A DNA stretch of 64,000 nucleotides from Lachnospiraceae bacterium (GTDB taxonomy: Bacteria > Bacillota > Clostridia > Lachnospirales > Lachnospiraceae): NCBI GenBank assembly GCA_017513125.1, contig JAFWDI010000008.1, positions 26,902-90,901 of the forward strand, written 5' to 3'. Each line of letters opens with the position of its first letter. The stretch's first letter is position 1. The notes under the pieces were generated by a model that was given only the letters and a program-made list of their open reading frames with translations, had not been told where the DNA came from and made no database searches. The position numbers and the translations under genes are program-made. Below, in pieces: positions 54,956-63,475 of this stretch.

Positions 54956-56905
54956 ATGAATAAGATTCTGGGATCCCCTTGTAAGGTAGGGAAGATCGAG
55001 ATCAAGAACCGTACGGTCTTAGAGCCTATGGGGAATGGATTGTCGGAGCTCGACGGCGGCGTCAGCCCTGAGGAGATCGCGTATTATGTGGAGCGCGCGA
55101 AAGGCGGCGTGGGCCTGGTCATCACGGAGACGGCTTCGGTGGATTCCGTGACCGGCCGTGCGAATCCCAGAAACCTTTGCGTGGACAGGGATGAACTGAT
55201 TCCCGGATATAAGAAGCTGGCCGATGCGGTCCATGAGGCCGGATCGACGATCTTCGTCGAGATCTATCATCCGGGCCGCCAGGGCATGAGCATGTTTAAT
55301 GGTAACCGGAAGATGTTCGCTCCGTCCGAGATCGAGTGCCAGGCCGTTCATCAGCCCGTGGTGGCGATGACGATCGACGATATTAAGACGCTGCAGCAGA
55401 AGTTCGTGGAAGGCGCGGTCCGCATGCAGAAGGCCGGTATCGACGGCGTCGAGGTCCACTGTGCGCACGGTTATCTGCTGAACCAGTTCCTGAGCCCTTA
55501 CACGAATAAGCGTGACGACGAGTACGGCGGAAGCCCCGAGAACCGCGCACGTTTCATCCTGGATATCATTAAGGGCATCCGCGAGGCGTGCGGTCCCGAT
55601 TATCCGATCGCGGTCCGTTTCTCCGCGAATGAATATCTGGATTATAACGGACTGGATCCGAAGGAAGGCATCACGCTGGAACTGTCGACGCAGTATGCGA
55701 AGATGTTCGAGGCTGCGGGTGCGGACCTTCTGGACGTCAGCGCCGGTATCTACGAGACGATGAACGTGGCCTGGGAGCCCACCGGTTTCGAGCAGGGCTG
55801 GAAGGCCGAGCTCGCGCGGGAGATCAAAAAGGTCGTGTCGGTCCCGGTGATCTGCACGGCTCTGATCCGCGATCCCGCGTATGCCGAGCAGCTCCTCGAG
55901 GCGGGCGACTGCGACTTCGTCGGTTCCGCACGCGCGTACCTGGCGGATCCCGCCTGGGCCGCGAAGGCGATCGCCGGCGAGGATGATGAGATCCGTCAGT
56001 GCATCTCCTGCCTGAACTGCATGAAGGGCCTGATGGCCACCGGCGTCGTCAAGTGCGCCGTGAACCCGCAGGGCTGCATGGAAGTCACCCGTTCCGACAT
56101 TAAGAAGGACGGAAACGGCAGAGTGGTCGCCGTCATCGGTGCCGGCCCCGCCGGCCTCGAGGCAGCGAAGACCCTGGCGATCCGCGGTTTCGCCGTCACC
56201 CTGTTCGAGAAGAACGCAGAGGTGGGCGGCGCCCTGCTGCAGGCTGCGAAGCCGCCGCACAAGGATAAGATCTGCGCCTACATTAAGTACATGAAGGGCC
56301 AGATGGATAAGCTCGGCGTGAAGGTGGTCCTGAACTGCTCGCCTACGCCGGATGACATCGCGAAGCTCGATCCGTACGCAGTGTTCGTGGCGGCCGGCGC
56401 ATCGCCCGTCGTGCCTCGCTCCATCCCCGGCATCATGGGAGAGAACATCTACTCCGTCGAGGACGTCCTGATGGAGAAGGTCGACCTGTCCGGGAAGACG
56501 GTCGCTGTCATCGGCGGCGGCATGACCGGTCTGGAGACCGCAGAGTATCTGGCTGCGCACGGCAGCACCGTCTCGATCTTCGAGATGCTGCCCGAAGTGG
56601 CCCGCGGCGAGCACTTCCAGAACATCATCGATATCCAGCACAGAATCGGGATGCTTCCTCAGAACGTGAACCATAAGCTCACTGCGATCGAGGACGGCAA
56701 GTGCTTCTTCGAGAAGGAAGACGGCACGAAGGTCGAGTTCGCGTGCGACGCGGTCGTTACCTCCATGGGTATGCGTCCGAACACCGAGTTCGCGGAGCAG
56801 TTCTCGTCCTTCCCGAACTTTAAGGTCCTGGGAACGAACGTCCAGTACTCCAGCATCGCGCCTGCCACCGAGAGCGGCTTCATGGCGGCGTACGAACTGG
56901 CCTGA
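54956..56905 (+). CDS. OYE-family FMN/FAD/4Fe-4S oxidoreductase 1 (2-enoate/2,4-dienoyl-CoA reductase type)
   Basis: 649 residues. N-terminal Old Yellow Enzyme barrel (about 1-330; LEPMGNGLSE, HCAHGYLLNQFLSPYTNKRDDEYGGSPENRARF), 4Fe-4S motif CISCLNCMKGLMATGVVKC (about 343-361), then the FAD/NAD domains with VIGAGPAGLEAAKTL (about 390) and VIGGGMTGLETAEYL (about 514). Same architecture as enoate reductase, FadH and bile-acid BaiCD/BaiH enzymes: electrons pass NADH-FAD-FeS-FMN to a C=C bond. Substrate unknown. GGAGAGG upstream. Confidence 0.92.
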   Translation: MNKILGSPCKVGKIEIKNRTVLEPMGNGLSELDGGVSPEEIAYYVERAKGGVGLVITETASVDSVTGRANPRNLCVDRDELIPGYKKLADAVHEAGSTIFVEIYHPGRQGMSMFNGNRKMFAPSEIECQAVHQPVVAMTIDDIKTLQQKFVEGAVRMQKAGIDGVEVHCAHGYLLNQFLSPYTNKRDDEYGGSPENRARFILDIIKGIREACGPDYPIAVRFSANEYLDYNGLDPKEGITLELSTQYAKMFEAAGADLLDVSAGIYETMNVAWEPTGFEQGWKAELAREIKKVVSVPVICTALIRDPAYAEQLLEAGDCDFVGSARAYLADPAWAAKAIAGEDDEIRQCISCLNCMKGLMATGVVKCAVNPQGCMEVTRSDIKKDGNGRVVAVIGAGPAGLEAAKTLAIRGFAVTLFEKNAEVGGALLQAAKPPHKDKICAYIKYMKGQMDKLGVKVVLNCSPTPDDIAKLDPYAVFVAAGASPVVPRSIPGIMGENIYSVEDVLMEKVDLSGKTVAVIGGGMTGLETAEYLAAHGSTVSIFEMLPEVARGEHFQNIIDIQHRIGMLPQNVNHKLTAIEDGKCFFEKEDGTKVEFACDAVVTSMGMRPNTEFAEQFSSFPNFKVLGTNVQYSSIAPATESGFMAAYELA

Positions 56906-56963
56906 TAAAGTAACGAGGCGGGCATCAGGCCTTCAGAGCGTATGGCGCCCGGCGTGAATGATA

Positions 56964-56997
56964 CAGGGCCGGCCTGACAGATCTCAGGCCGGCCCTG
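56964..56997 (+). terminator. 14-bp hairpin between the two OYE genes
   Basis: CAGGGCCGGCCTGA (56964-56977), loop CAGATC, TCAGGCCGGCCCTG (56984-56997), then TTGCTT. Strong stem but poor T-run; could end or attenuate transcription into the second gene. Confidence 0.6.
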
Positions 56998-57035
56998 TTG
57001 CTTACAGATGATTACGGAAGCGCAGGGAGGATATT

Positions 57036-59021
57036 ATGAAAAAAGAGCACGAAATACTTTTTACTCCGTTTAAGATCGGCTCTGTCGAACTGAAGAACCG
57101 CTATGTCATGGGCCCGATGGGCGTGCCGGCAGCTTACGACTCGACCGGCGCCTTAAGCGATACCGGCATCGATTACTGGGTCGAGCGCGCGAAGGGCGGC
57201 TTCGGCATGATGTATACCGGCGTGATGCTGGTGGACTATAAGGTGGAGACGCCGATGGGACTGACCCCGCTGCAGAACCCGATGGGCTTTCGTTCGCGGG
57301 CGCTCCTGCTGAACGAGCGCTGCGACGCCTACGGCGCGAAGATATTCGCGGAGATCGGCATGGGCATGGGCCGGAATTATCCCGGCGGCATGGCGCCTTC
57401 GGACGTCGAAGTATTTAATTTCCCGCAGTTTAAGGGAATCCCGCTGACCGTCGACCAGATCCACATTAAGAGGGATGAGATGATCGAGGCGGCCGCGCTG
57501 ATGCAGCAGTCGGGCTTCGCGGGCGTCGACATCCACACGATCCACTGGGGCTATCTGATCGACGAATTCGTTCTGGCGATCACGAACCACCGCGAGGACG
57601 AGTACGGCGGCACGCTGGAGAACCGGATGCGCATCGTGAAGGAGATCATCGAAGGCATCCGCCAGACCTGCGGTCCGAATTTCCCTGTGACGATCGGCCT
57701 GGGCGTGAAGAGTTTTATCAAGGCATTGAACAAGGCGTCCCTGACCGGCGAAGAGGAGGCCGGCCGCACCGTCGAGGAGTCCGTGAAGATCGTAAAGATG
57801 CTGGAGGAGATGGGCTTTGACGCCATCATGACCGACACCGGCACGTACGACTCCTTCTACTACGCCTGCCCGCCGATCTACATGCCGAAGGGCCACGGCA
57901 TCGACCTGTACGGGCCGATCAAGGACGCGGTGAACATCCCGGTCCTGTTCCGTTCGAAGATGGGCGATCCCGACATGTGCGCCGCGGTGGTGCGCGAAGG
58001 GAAGGCGGACGCGGTCGTTCTGGCCAGACCTTCACTCGCGGATCCTTATCTGCCGCAGAAGGTCGAGACCGGAAAGATCGATAAGATCCGTCCCTGCATC
58101 GGCTGCAATATCGGCTGTATCGGCGCGCTCGGCGAGACCGGTGCGCCCGTCAGCTGCGCGGTCAATCCCCGCACGCTCCGCGAGAGGGAGACGCTTCCGA
58201 AGAAGGCGCTCTGCCCGAAGAAGGTCATGGTCGTGGGCGGCGGAATTGCCGGCATGGAAGCGGCCTGCACGGCGAAGCGCTGCGGGCACGACGTGGAGCT
58301 TTATGAGAAGTCGGATATCCTCGGCGGCGAGATGATTCCCGCCGGCGCACACGATTTTAAACCCGAGATGAATCAGCTGACCGAATGGTACAGGGGCGAG
58401 ATCCGCGATCTGGAAGTCCCGGTGCACCTGGGCTGCGAAGTGACGGCCGATCTCGTCGTACAGGAGGCCCCCGACGCGGTCATCCTGGCGCTGGGAGCAT
58501 CGCCCGTGGTCCCGAAGTCGCTCAAGGGCACCGATCTGCCGAACGTCATGACCGGCGTCGATGCGCTGACGAACCATGCGAAGCTCGCGGGCCATGTCGT
58601 CGTGGTCGGCGCGGGCCAGGTCGGCGCTGAGACGGCCGTGGATTATGCGCGCCAGGGCTGCAAGGTCACGATGATCGATGCATTGCCCGGCATCCTTTCC
58701 ACCGGCTTCGTTCCCTGCCAGCACAAGATGATGCTGACGGATATGCTCGAGCACTACGGCGTGGAAGTCCGCACATCCACGAAGCTGGCGGAGATTCAGG
58801 CGGACGGAGTCGTGGTCGAGCCTGCGGAAGGCGGCGCACAGGAGAAGATCCCGGCGGATCACGTCCTGCTCTGCATCGGCCTGAAGCCGAACGCGTCCCT
58901 GCGCCCGGCGCTCGTGGAGCGGGGTTGCGACGCGGCGATCTATGAGATCGGTTCCGGAAGGAAGAACGGAAATGTTCTGAACGCGGTTCACGAAGCGTTC
59001 GAGGTGGCATATTCGCTGTAA
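57036..59021 (+). CDS. OYE-family FMN/FAD/4Fe-4S oxidoreductase 2
   Basis: 661 residues, paralogue of the preceding gene. OYE barrel (about 1-345; GPMGVPAAYDSTG, HTIHWGYLIDEFVLAITNHREDEYGGTLENRMR), iron-sulfur motif CIGCNIGCIGALGETGAPVSC (about 353-373), FAD motif VVGGGIAGMEAACTAK (about 400) and second dinucleotide motif VVGAGQVGAETAVDYA (about 525). GGGAGGATAT site. In the barrel the catalytic pair seems to be His-Trp-Gly (HTIHWGY) where paralogue 1 has HCAHGY, so substrates probably differ. The sirtuin gene begins 12 bp after the stop. Confidence 0.92.
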   Translation: MKKEHEILFTPFKIGSVELKNRYVMGPMGVPAAYDSTGALSDTGIDYWVERAKGGFGMMYTGVMLVDYKVETPMGLTPLQNPMGFRSRALLLNERCDAYGAKIFAEIGMGMGRNYPGGMAPSDVEVFNFPQFKGIPLTVDQIHIKRDEMIEAAALMQQSGFAGVDIHTIHWGYLIDEFVLAITNHREDEYGGTLENRMRIVKEIIEGIRQTCGPNFPVTIGLGVKSFIKALNKASLTGEEEAGRTVEESVKIVKMLEEMGFDAIMTDTGTYDSFYYACPPIYMPKGHGIDLYGPIKDAVNIPVLFRSKMGDPDMCAAVVREGKADAVVLARPSLADPYLPQKVETGKIDKIRPCIGCNIGCIGALGETGAPVSCAVNPRTLRERETLPKKALCPKKVMVVGGGIAGMEAACTAKRCGHDVELYEKSDILGGEMIPAGAHDFKPEMNQLTEWYRGEIRDLEVPVHLGCEVTADLVVQEAPDAVILALGASPVVPKSLKGTDLPNVMTGVDALTNHAKLAGHVVVVGAGQVGAETAVDYARQGCKVTMIDALPGILSTGFVPCQHKMMLTDMLEHYGVEVRTSTKLAEIQADGVVVEPAEGGAQEKIPADHVLLCIGLKPNASLRPALVERGCDAAIYEIGSGRKNGNVLNAVHEAFEVAYSL

Positions 59022-59033
59022 AGGGGCCTGCAT

Positions 59034-59912
59034 ATGAGCATGTCTGCACAGGAGGCGGATCGCGGGATACGCATTTTAAAAGAACGCCTGGACGCATGCG
59101 ACGCCGTCCTGGTCGGCGCGGGCGCGGGCCTGTCGGCGGCGGCCGGGCTCAGCTATTTCGACGGGGAGGCCTTCCGGAAGTATTATCCGGACATGTACCG
59201 GCTGGGATGGCATTATCCTTATGAGCTGGTAGGGCGGCGCGACGACGAGTGGACCCGCGGAAGGAAGTGGGCCTACTGGGCGACGCACATCCATTACGTG
59301 CGGGAGATCTTCCCGGCGGCGGAGCTCTACCGGAAGCTGCTCCGCGTGCTCGAAGGGCATGACTGGTTCGTGGTGACGTCGAACTGCGACCGGCAGTTCT
59401 TCCGAAACGGCTTCCCGATGGAGCGCGTGTTCGAATATCAGGGAAATTATGACAATATGGGCTGCAGCGCGCATTGCACCACACATACGTGGAACGATCA
59501 TGACGCGCTGCAGCGCGTTCTCGCGAATATCGATCACGAGACCTTCGAGTGCCGCGAGGAGGGCATCCCGAAGTGCCCGTACTGCGGCGCGGATGCGGAG
59601 ATATGCTTCCGCGGCGAGGACTGGCAGCAGAATGCGGACCGCTACGTGCGTTTCTTAGAGCAGGCCCGTGACAGGAAACTGCTGCTGATCGAGATCGGCG
59701 TCGGGTACAATACCCCCGGCGTCATCCGCTGGCCTTTCGAGAACATCGCTGCGGAGTTTCCGTACGCGTTCCTCGTGCGGGTCAATACCGGGTACGTTCA
59801 GTATCCGGACCGGACGGGGTTTCCGCAGGTGCCGCGGTCGCTGGAAGGAAAGGCCGCCGCGATCGATATGGATGCGGCGGCGGTGATCGAGGCGCTGGAG
59901 GCGCGTGTGTGA
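59034..59912 (+). CDS. Sirtuin of SirTM-like (class M) type, putative protein ADP-ribosyltransferase
   Basis: 292 residues, probably co-transcribed with OYE 2. NAD-binding motif LVGAGAGLSAAAGLSYFDGEAF (about 22-43) and TSNCDRQFFRNGF (about 115). Where deacetylase sirtuins have catalytic HG, this protein has FEYQGNYDNMGC (about 133-144), with Gln in place of His, which is the class-M substitution linked to ADP-ribosyl transfer rather than deacetylation. Zinc ligands: GCSAHC and KCPYCGADAEIC. In staphylococci and streptococci such sirtuins occur with macrodomain, GcvH-L, LplA2 and OYE/LLM genes; only the OYE partner is seen here. Start 59034 or 59040. Confidence 0.82.
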   Translation: MSMSAQEADRGIRILKERLDACDAVLVGAGAGLSAAAGLSYFDGEAFRKYYPDMYRLGWHYPYELVGRRDDEWTRGRKWAYWATHIHYVREIFPAAELYRKLLRVLEGHDWFVVTSNCDRQFFRNGFPMERVFEYQGNYDNMGCSAHCTTHTWNDHDALQRVLANIDHETFECREEGIPKCPYCGADAEICFRGEDWQQNADRYVRFLEQARDRKLLLIEIGVGYNTPGVIRWPFENIAAEFPYAFLVRVNTGYVQYPDRTGFPQVPRSLEGKAAAIDMDAAAVIEALEARV

Positions 59913-59942
59913 CGGCGGGGAGTTATTCTGATAAGGAATCGA

Positions 59943-60347
59943 TCAGCAGGACATCAGCTCGATCGGGATCCCGCTGTTATCCGCGATATAGTACAGCTTC
60001 GTGCCGCCCATGACGACCGGGCCGACCAGCACCTTCACGCCCTTCGCGGTGAGCTGCTCCATCAGACCGTCGAGGTCGTCGACCCAGAAGGCGATATGCT
60101 GCGGGCCCTGCTGGCGCGGATGCGCGTCCGGGTCGCGGAAGAACTCCGGCATGGGCTGCGTGTCGTCGTGCAGGAACAGCTCCATCCGGAAATCGCCGTT
60201 CTGCAGGATCGCGATCGTCGACTGCGGCGGTCCCGCGTAGCTTTTCTCGATCAGCTGAAATCCCAGCATCTCTTCATACCAGGCGATGCTTTCGTCGAGG
60301 TCCGCGACGCTGATCGCGTAGTGGGCGGGTGTGATCTTAAATTCCAT
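59943..60347 (-). CDS. VOC-family protein
   Basis: 134 residues; full glyoxalase-type pair with His near the start (KITPAHYAISVADLDESIAWYEEMLGF), central Glu (FRMELFLHDD), His in QHIAFWVDDLDGLMEQL and terminal Glu in YYIADNSGIPIELMSC. The four-ligand set H/E/H/E looks complete, so a metal-dependent lyase, isomerase or dioxygenase is likely. Minus strand, apparently co-oriented with the amidohydrolase 42 bp upstream of its start. Confidence 0.87.
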   Translation of the reverse strand: MEFKITPAHYAISVADLDESIAWYEEMLGFQLIEKSYAGPPQSTIAILQNGDFRMELFLHDDTQPMPEFFRDPDAHPRQQGPQHIAFWVDDLDGLMEQLTAKGVKVLVGPVVMGGTKLYYIADNSGIPIELMSC

Positions 60348-60389
60348 GATAATTTTTCCTTTCGATGAGCCGGCTGCGCGCCGGCGTTT

Positions 60390-61286
60390 TTATATTCCGA
60401 GGAGGCGGCGGGCATTGCCCGAGAGGATCGCCTCCTTTTCCGCGTCCGTCAATGCCGTGCTCCGCAGCTGCCTGACCGAAGCCCCCTGGTCGTTCCAGGG
60501 CGAGTCCGTCGCGAACAGGATCTTATCCGCGCCGTGCTTCCGGACGATCCGCTCGAAGAGATCGTTCGATATCAGGTCGAGGCTGTCGCCCGGGAAATGC
60601 CGGTCGTCGACCGGGTCGAGCTTTCCGAAGCTCATGGCGGTGTCGAGCCAGGCGCCCGTGCCTGCCACATACTCCAGCGCGTCCTCCCACTCCTTCACGC
60701 CGCCGAGGTGCGCCAGCACCAGCAGCGGAAAGTCGTGTTCGCGCACGATCCGCCCGCACATCCGCGGAGAGCACCATTCACCGGGGACGCCGATGTCCCA
60801 GCCCGCGTGCGCCACGCAGATGAGGCCGAGCTCGCAGCACAGGTCGATGATCCGCAGGTACCGCGGGTCGTCCAGCCGCCTGTGCTGATAGGCCGGATGG
60901 ATCTTAATGCCCTTCACGCCCGCAGCTTTCAGGCGCGCGAGTTCGCGCTTCGCATCGCCCGCGCTGACCGCGTCTCCGCGGGTCTCCGTGCCGTAGTCCG
61001 GGTGCATCGCGCCGAACCAGATCAGACGGTCCGCGCCGGGCTTCCCGGTTTCCCCGGCGGCTTCCGCCCGCCGGACGGAGATGTCGTTCAGTTTTTCGAC
61101 CTGCGCGGCGCTCGTCGCGACCGGGAGCACGACCGAGAAGTCAATGCCGTTCGCGTCCATCGACGCCAGCAGTCCGGCCTCTGTCGCGTCCGTCTGCGCG
61201 CGCGTGCCGCCCAGACCCTGCAGATTCGTGATGACCCGCGACGCGAGCGCCGGCGGGAACAGATGTGTGTGAAAATCGATGACCAT
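60390..61286 (-). CDS. Amidohydrolase-2 family metal hydrolase/decarboxylase
   Basis: 298-residue TIM-barrel protein. Metal ligands: HTHLFPP (H-x-H, residues 6-8), KIHPAYQHRR (about 152), a His in VAHAGWD (about 179), HLGGVKEW (about 215) and Asp in LFATDSPWNDQGASV (about 269). Closest to the ACMSD/gamma-resorcylate decarboxylase and putative lactonase group. Genome context (VOC, OYE reductases, SSS transporter) suggests catabolism of an organic acid or aromatic-like compound, but this is weak. Confidence 0.87.
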   Translation of the reverse strand: MVIDFHTHLFPPALASRVITNLQGLGGTRAQTDATEAGLLASMDANGIDFSVVLPVATSAAQVEKLNDISVRRAEAAGETGKPGADRLIWFGAMHPDYGTETRGDAVSAGDAKRELARLKAAGVKGIKIHPAYQHRRLDDPRYLRIIDLCCELGLICVAHAGWDIGVPGEWCSPRMCGRIVREHDFPLLVLAHLGGVKEWEDALEYVAGTGAWLDTAMSFGKLDPVDDRHFPGDSLDLISNDLFERIVRKHGADKILFATDSPWNDQGASVRQLRSTALTDAEKEAILSGNARRLLGI

Positions 61287-61366
61287 GTTCCTTATTCTAT
61301 CAGAAACGCGCGCGCAGGCAAGCGGCGCGGTTCCGAAAAACGTTTGAAAAAAGTGCTGAAAAGCAG

Positions 61367-61435
61367 TTGACTTTATCGCTTTATCGCGGTAAAGTAACGA
61401 AGTGATTTACTTTATCAGTTTATCACGTTAAAGCA
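61367..61435. promoter_or_regulatory. Promoter with duplicated palindromic operator for the SSS symporter
   Basis: TTGACT (61367-61372), 17-bp spacer, TAAAGT (61390-61395). Overlapping and following it are two copies, 39 bp apart, of ACTTTATC-N2-TTTATC-N-CG-N-TAAAG, starting at 61370 and 61409. Each holds an inverted repeat TTTA-N6-TAAA. The positions fit a repressor covering the promoter and start site. Confidence 0.7.
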
Positions 61436-61458
61436 GTAAACAGAAGGAGATATGAATT

Positions 61459-63021
61459 ATGGCTCTCAAACTCGCGTTTCTGATCGTTTTCTTCGTGGTG
61501 ATGATCGCGATCGGCATCTACTGCCGGCGCCATGCCACAGACGTGAACGGCTTCGTTCTCGGCGGACGCTCCGTGGGCCCCTGGCTCACCGCATTTGCGT
61601 TCGGTACTTCGTACTTTTCCGCGGTCGTGTTCGTGGGTTACGCGGGCCAGTTCGGATGGCGCTACGGTATCGCGGCGACCTGGGCCGGCATCGGAAACGC
61701 GCTGCTGGGCTCGTTCCTGGCCTGGGCGGTCCTCGGCCGGCGCACCCGCATCATGACGCAGCATCTCGACTCCGCGACGATGCCGCAGTTCTTCGAGAAG
61801 CGCTTCGACAGCCAGGGGCTGAAGATCGCCGCTTCCGCGATCATCTTCATTTTCCTGATCCCTTACACCGCGAGCCTGTATAACGGCCTGTCGCGTCTGT
61901 TCGAGATGGCGTTCGGCGTGGACTACTCGATCTGCGTGATCGTGATGGCGGTGCTGACCTGCATCTACGTCGTGGCGGGCGGCTACATGGCCACCGCGAT
62001 CAATGACTTCATTCAGGGCATCATCATGCTCTTCGGCATCTGCGCGGTCATCGCCGCGGTCCTGCACAGCCAGGGCGGCCTCGTGCAGGCCATGTCGAAC
62101 CTCGCGGCGGTCTCGGATCCCGCGACGACCACGATGAACGGCGCGTTCGCCTCGTTCTTCGGTCCGGACCCGGTGAACCTGCTGGGCGTGGTCATCCTGA
62201 CCTCGTTGGGCACCTGGGGCCTGCCGCAGATGGTCCAGAAGTTCTACGCGATCAAGTCCGAAGGCTCGGTGAATAAGGGCAAGGTCATCTCGACGGTCTT
62301 CGCGATCGTCGTGGCGGGCGGCTGCTACTTCCTCGGCGGTTTCGGCCGGCTCTTCGCGACGACCGATCAGGTCGCGGCGAACGGCTTCGACTTCATCATC
62401 CCGAACCTGCTGTCCACGCTGCCGAACATCCTGATCGCGATCGTGATCGTGCTGGTGCTGTCGGCGTCGATGTCGACATTGTCCTCGCTGGTCCTGACTT
62501 CGAGCTCGACCCTGACGCTCGACTTCATCAAGGGCATCTTCGTGAAGGACATGAAAGAGAAGAAGCAGCTCTCGATCATGCGCGTTCTGATCGTCGTGTT
62601 CATCGCGATCAGCGTCGTGATCGCGATCATCCAGTACAAGGGCGGCGTGACCTTCATCGCCCAGATGATGGGCATCTCGTGGGGCGCCATGGCCGGCGCG
62701 TTCCTGGCTCCGTTCCTGTACGGCCTGTACTGGAAGCGCGCGACGAAGGCCGCGGTCGCCGTGAACTTCATCTTCTCGGTGGTGTTCATGCTGGGCTGCA
62801 CGTTCGCGCCGCAGCTGTACCCCGCGATGCTTCGCTCCCCGATCAATGCAGGCGCGTTCTGCATGATCGCCGGTCTCGTGATCGTGCCTGTCGTGTCGCT
62901 GTTCACGAAGAAGCCCGCGCAGGAGATCGTCGAAGGCAGCTTCGCGTGCTACACGAAGAAGGTCCTGGTCGAGCAGAAGAAAGCGCTGCCCGACGAGGAT
63001 ACGCAGCCGGCGGAACTTTAA
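61459..63021 (+). CDS. Sodium:solute symporter (SSS family)
   Basis: 520-residue membrane transporter with about 13 helices and a GAAGGAGATAT site. Begins MALKLAFLIVFFVVMIAIGIYCRRHATDVNGFVLGGRSVGPWLTAFAFGTSYFSAVVFVGYAGQFGWRYG, with the GGRSVG motif at the end of helix 1, and contains GGYMATAINDFIQGIIMLFG (about 173-192), a sodium-site helix, and LVLSASMSTLSSLVLTSSSTLTLDFIKG (about 333-360), the SSS signature. Substrate unknown (acids, sugars, amino acids and vitamins are all possible). Own operator and terminator. Confidence 0.93.
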   Translation: MALKLAFLIVFFVVMIAIGIYCRRHATDVNGFVLGGRSVGPWLTAFAFGTSYFSAVVFVGYAGQFGWRYGIAATWAGIGNALLGSFLAWAVLGRRTRIMTQHLDSATMPQFFEKRFDSQGLKIAASAIIFIFLIPYTASLYNGLSRLFEMAFGVDYSICVIVMAVLTCIYVVAGGYMATAINDFIQGIIMLFGICAVIAAVLHSQGGLVQAMSNLAAVSDPATTTMNGAFASFFGPDPVNLLGVVILTSLGTWGLPQMVQKFYAIKSEGSVNKGKVISTVFAIVVAGGCYFLGGFGRLFATTDQVAANGFDFIIPNLLSTLPNILIAIVIVLVLSASMSTLSSLVLTSSSTLTLDFIKGIFVKDMKEKKQLSIMRVLIVVFIAISVVIAIIQYKGGVTFIAQMMGISWGAMAGAFLAPFLYGLYWKRATKAAVAVNFIFSVVFMLGCTFAPQLYPAMLRSPINAGAFCMIAGLVIVPVVSLFTKKPAQEIVEGSFACYTKKVLVEQKKALPDEDTQPAEL

Positions 63022-63056
63022 TACGGTCAGTGATCCGTGATACGCGGATTAAAGAC

Positions 63057-63094
63057 ATAAGGCGTCCCCGAACCCTCCGGGACGCCTTATTATT
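63057..63094 (+). terminator. Terminator after the symporter
   Basis: ATAAGGCGTCCC (63057-63068) with GGGACGCCTTAT (63079-63090), then TATT. The 12-bp stem is perfect. Confidence 0.85.
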
Positions 63095-63099
63095 TGCAC

Positions 63100-63475
63100 G
63101 GTTTCTGAATTAAACCAGTATTTCTGGAATCGTTTGCAAAAGCGGCGCACCTCAAAATTTTGTAAAAATGAAGCTCTGCAGGCACGGTTTCCCGGCGGTT
63201 TTGTTGTTTTTCTTGGAATTATGGGGACTTTTCGGGACGAACGGATGCCGATGCGGTAATTTTTTTGCAATTATTTAACAAAAATAACTGATATATAAGC
63301 ACAAAGACTTTCTATATATTTGTAAGTGCGCACATTTAATAGAGTTTTTCTGGATTTTATAATTTATTTATATTTATCAACAGGAACTCTGCCGCTGCTC
63401 CTTTCGTCATCAGGGACATGCGGAACCGCGGCGGTCCGGGCTCCTCAAGTACAAATTCAGAGAAAGGAAAACGTT
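63100..63475 (+). promoter_or_regulatory. Long AT-rich intergenic region before the MFS gene
   Basis: About 375 bp without a credible gene; GC drops to near 30% between 63250 and 63385, with AT runs and several candidate -10 elements (TATAAT at 63358-63363 is best). Likely a promoter/enhancer-type region for the transporter. The ribosome-binding site is AGAAAGGAAA at 63461. Confidence 0.5.

Noticed and set aside
63049..63270. 73-codon minus-strand ORF after the symporter
   Set aside because: It runs back through the symporter terminator, has no ribosome-binding site and its product resembles nothing.
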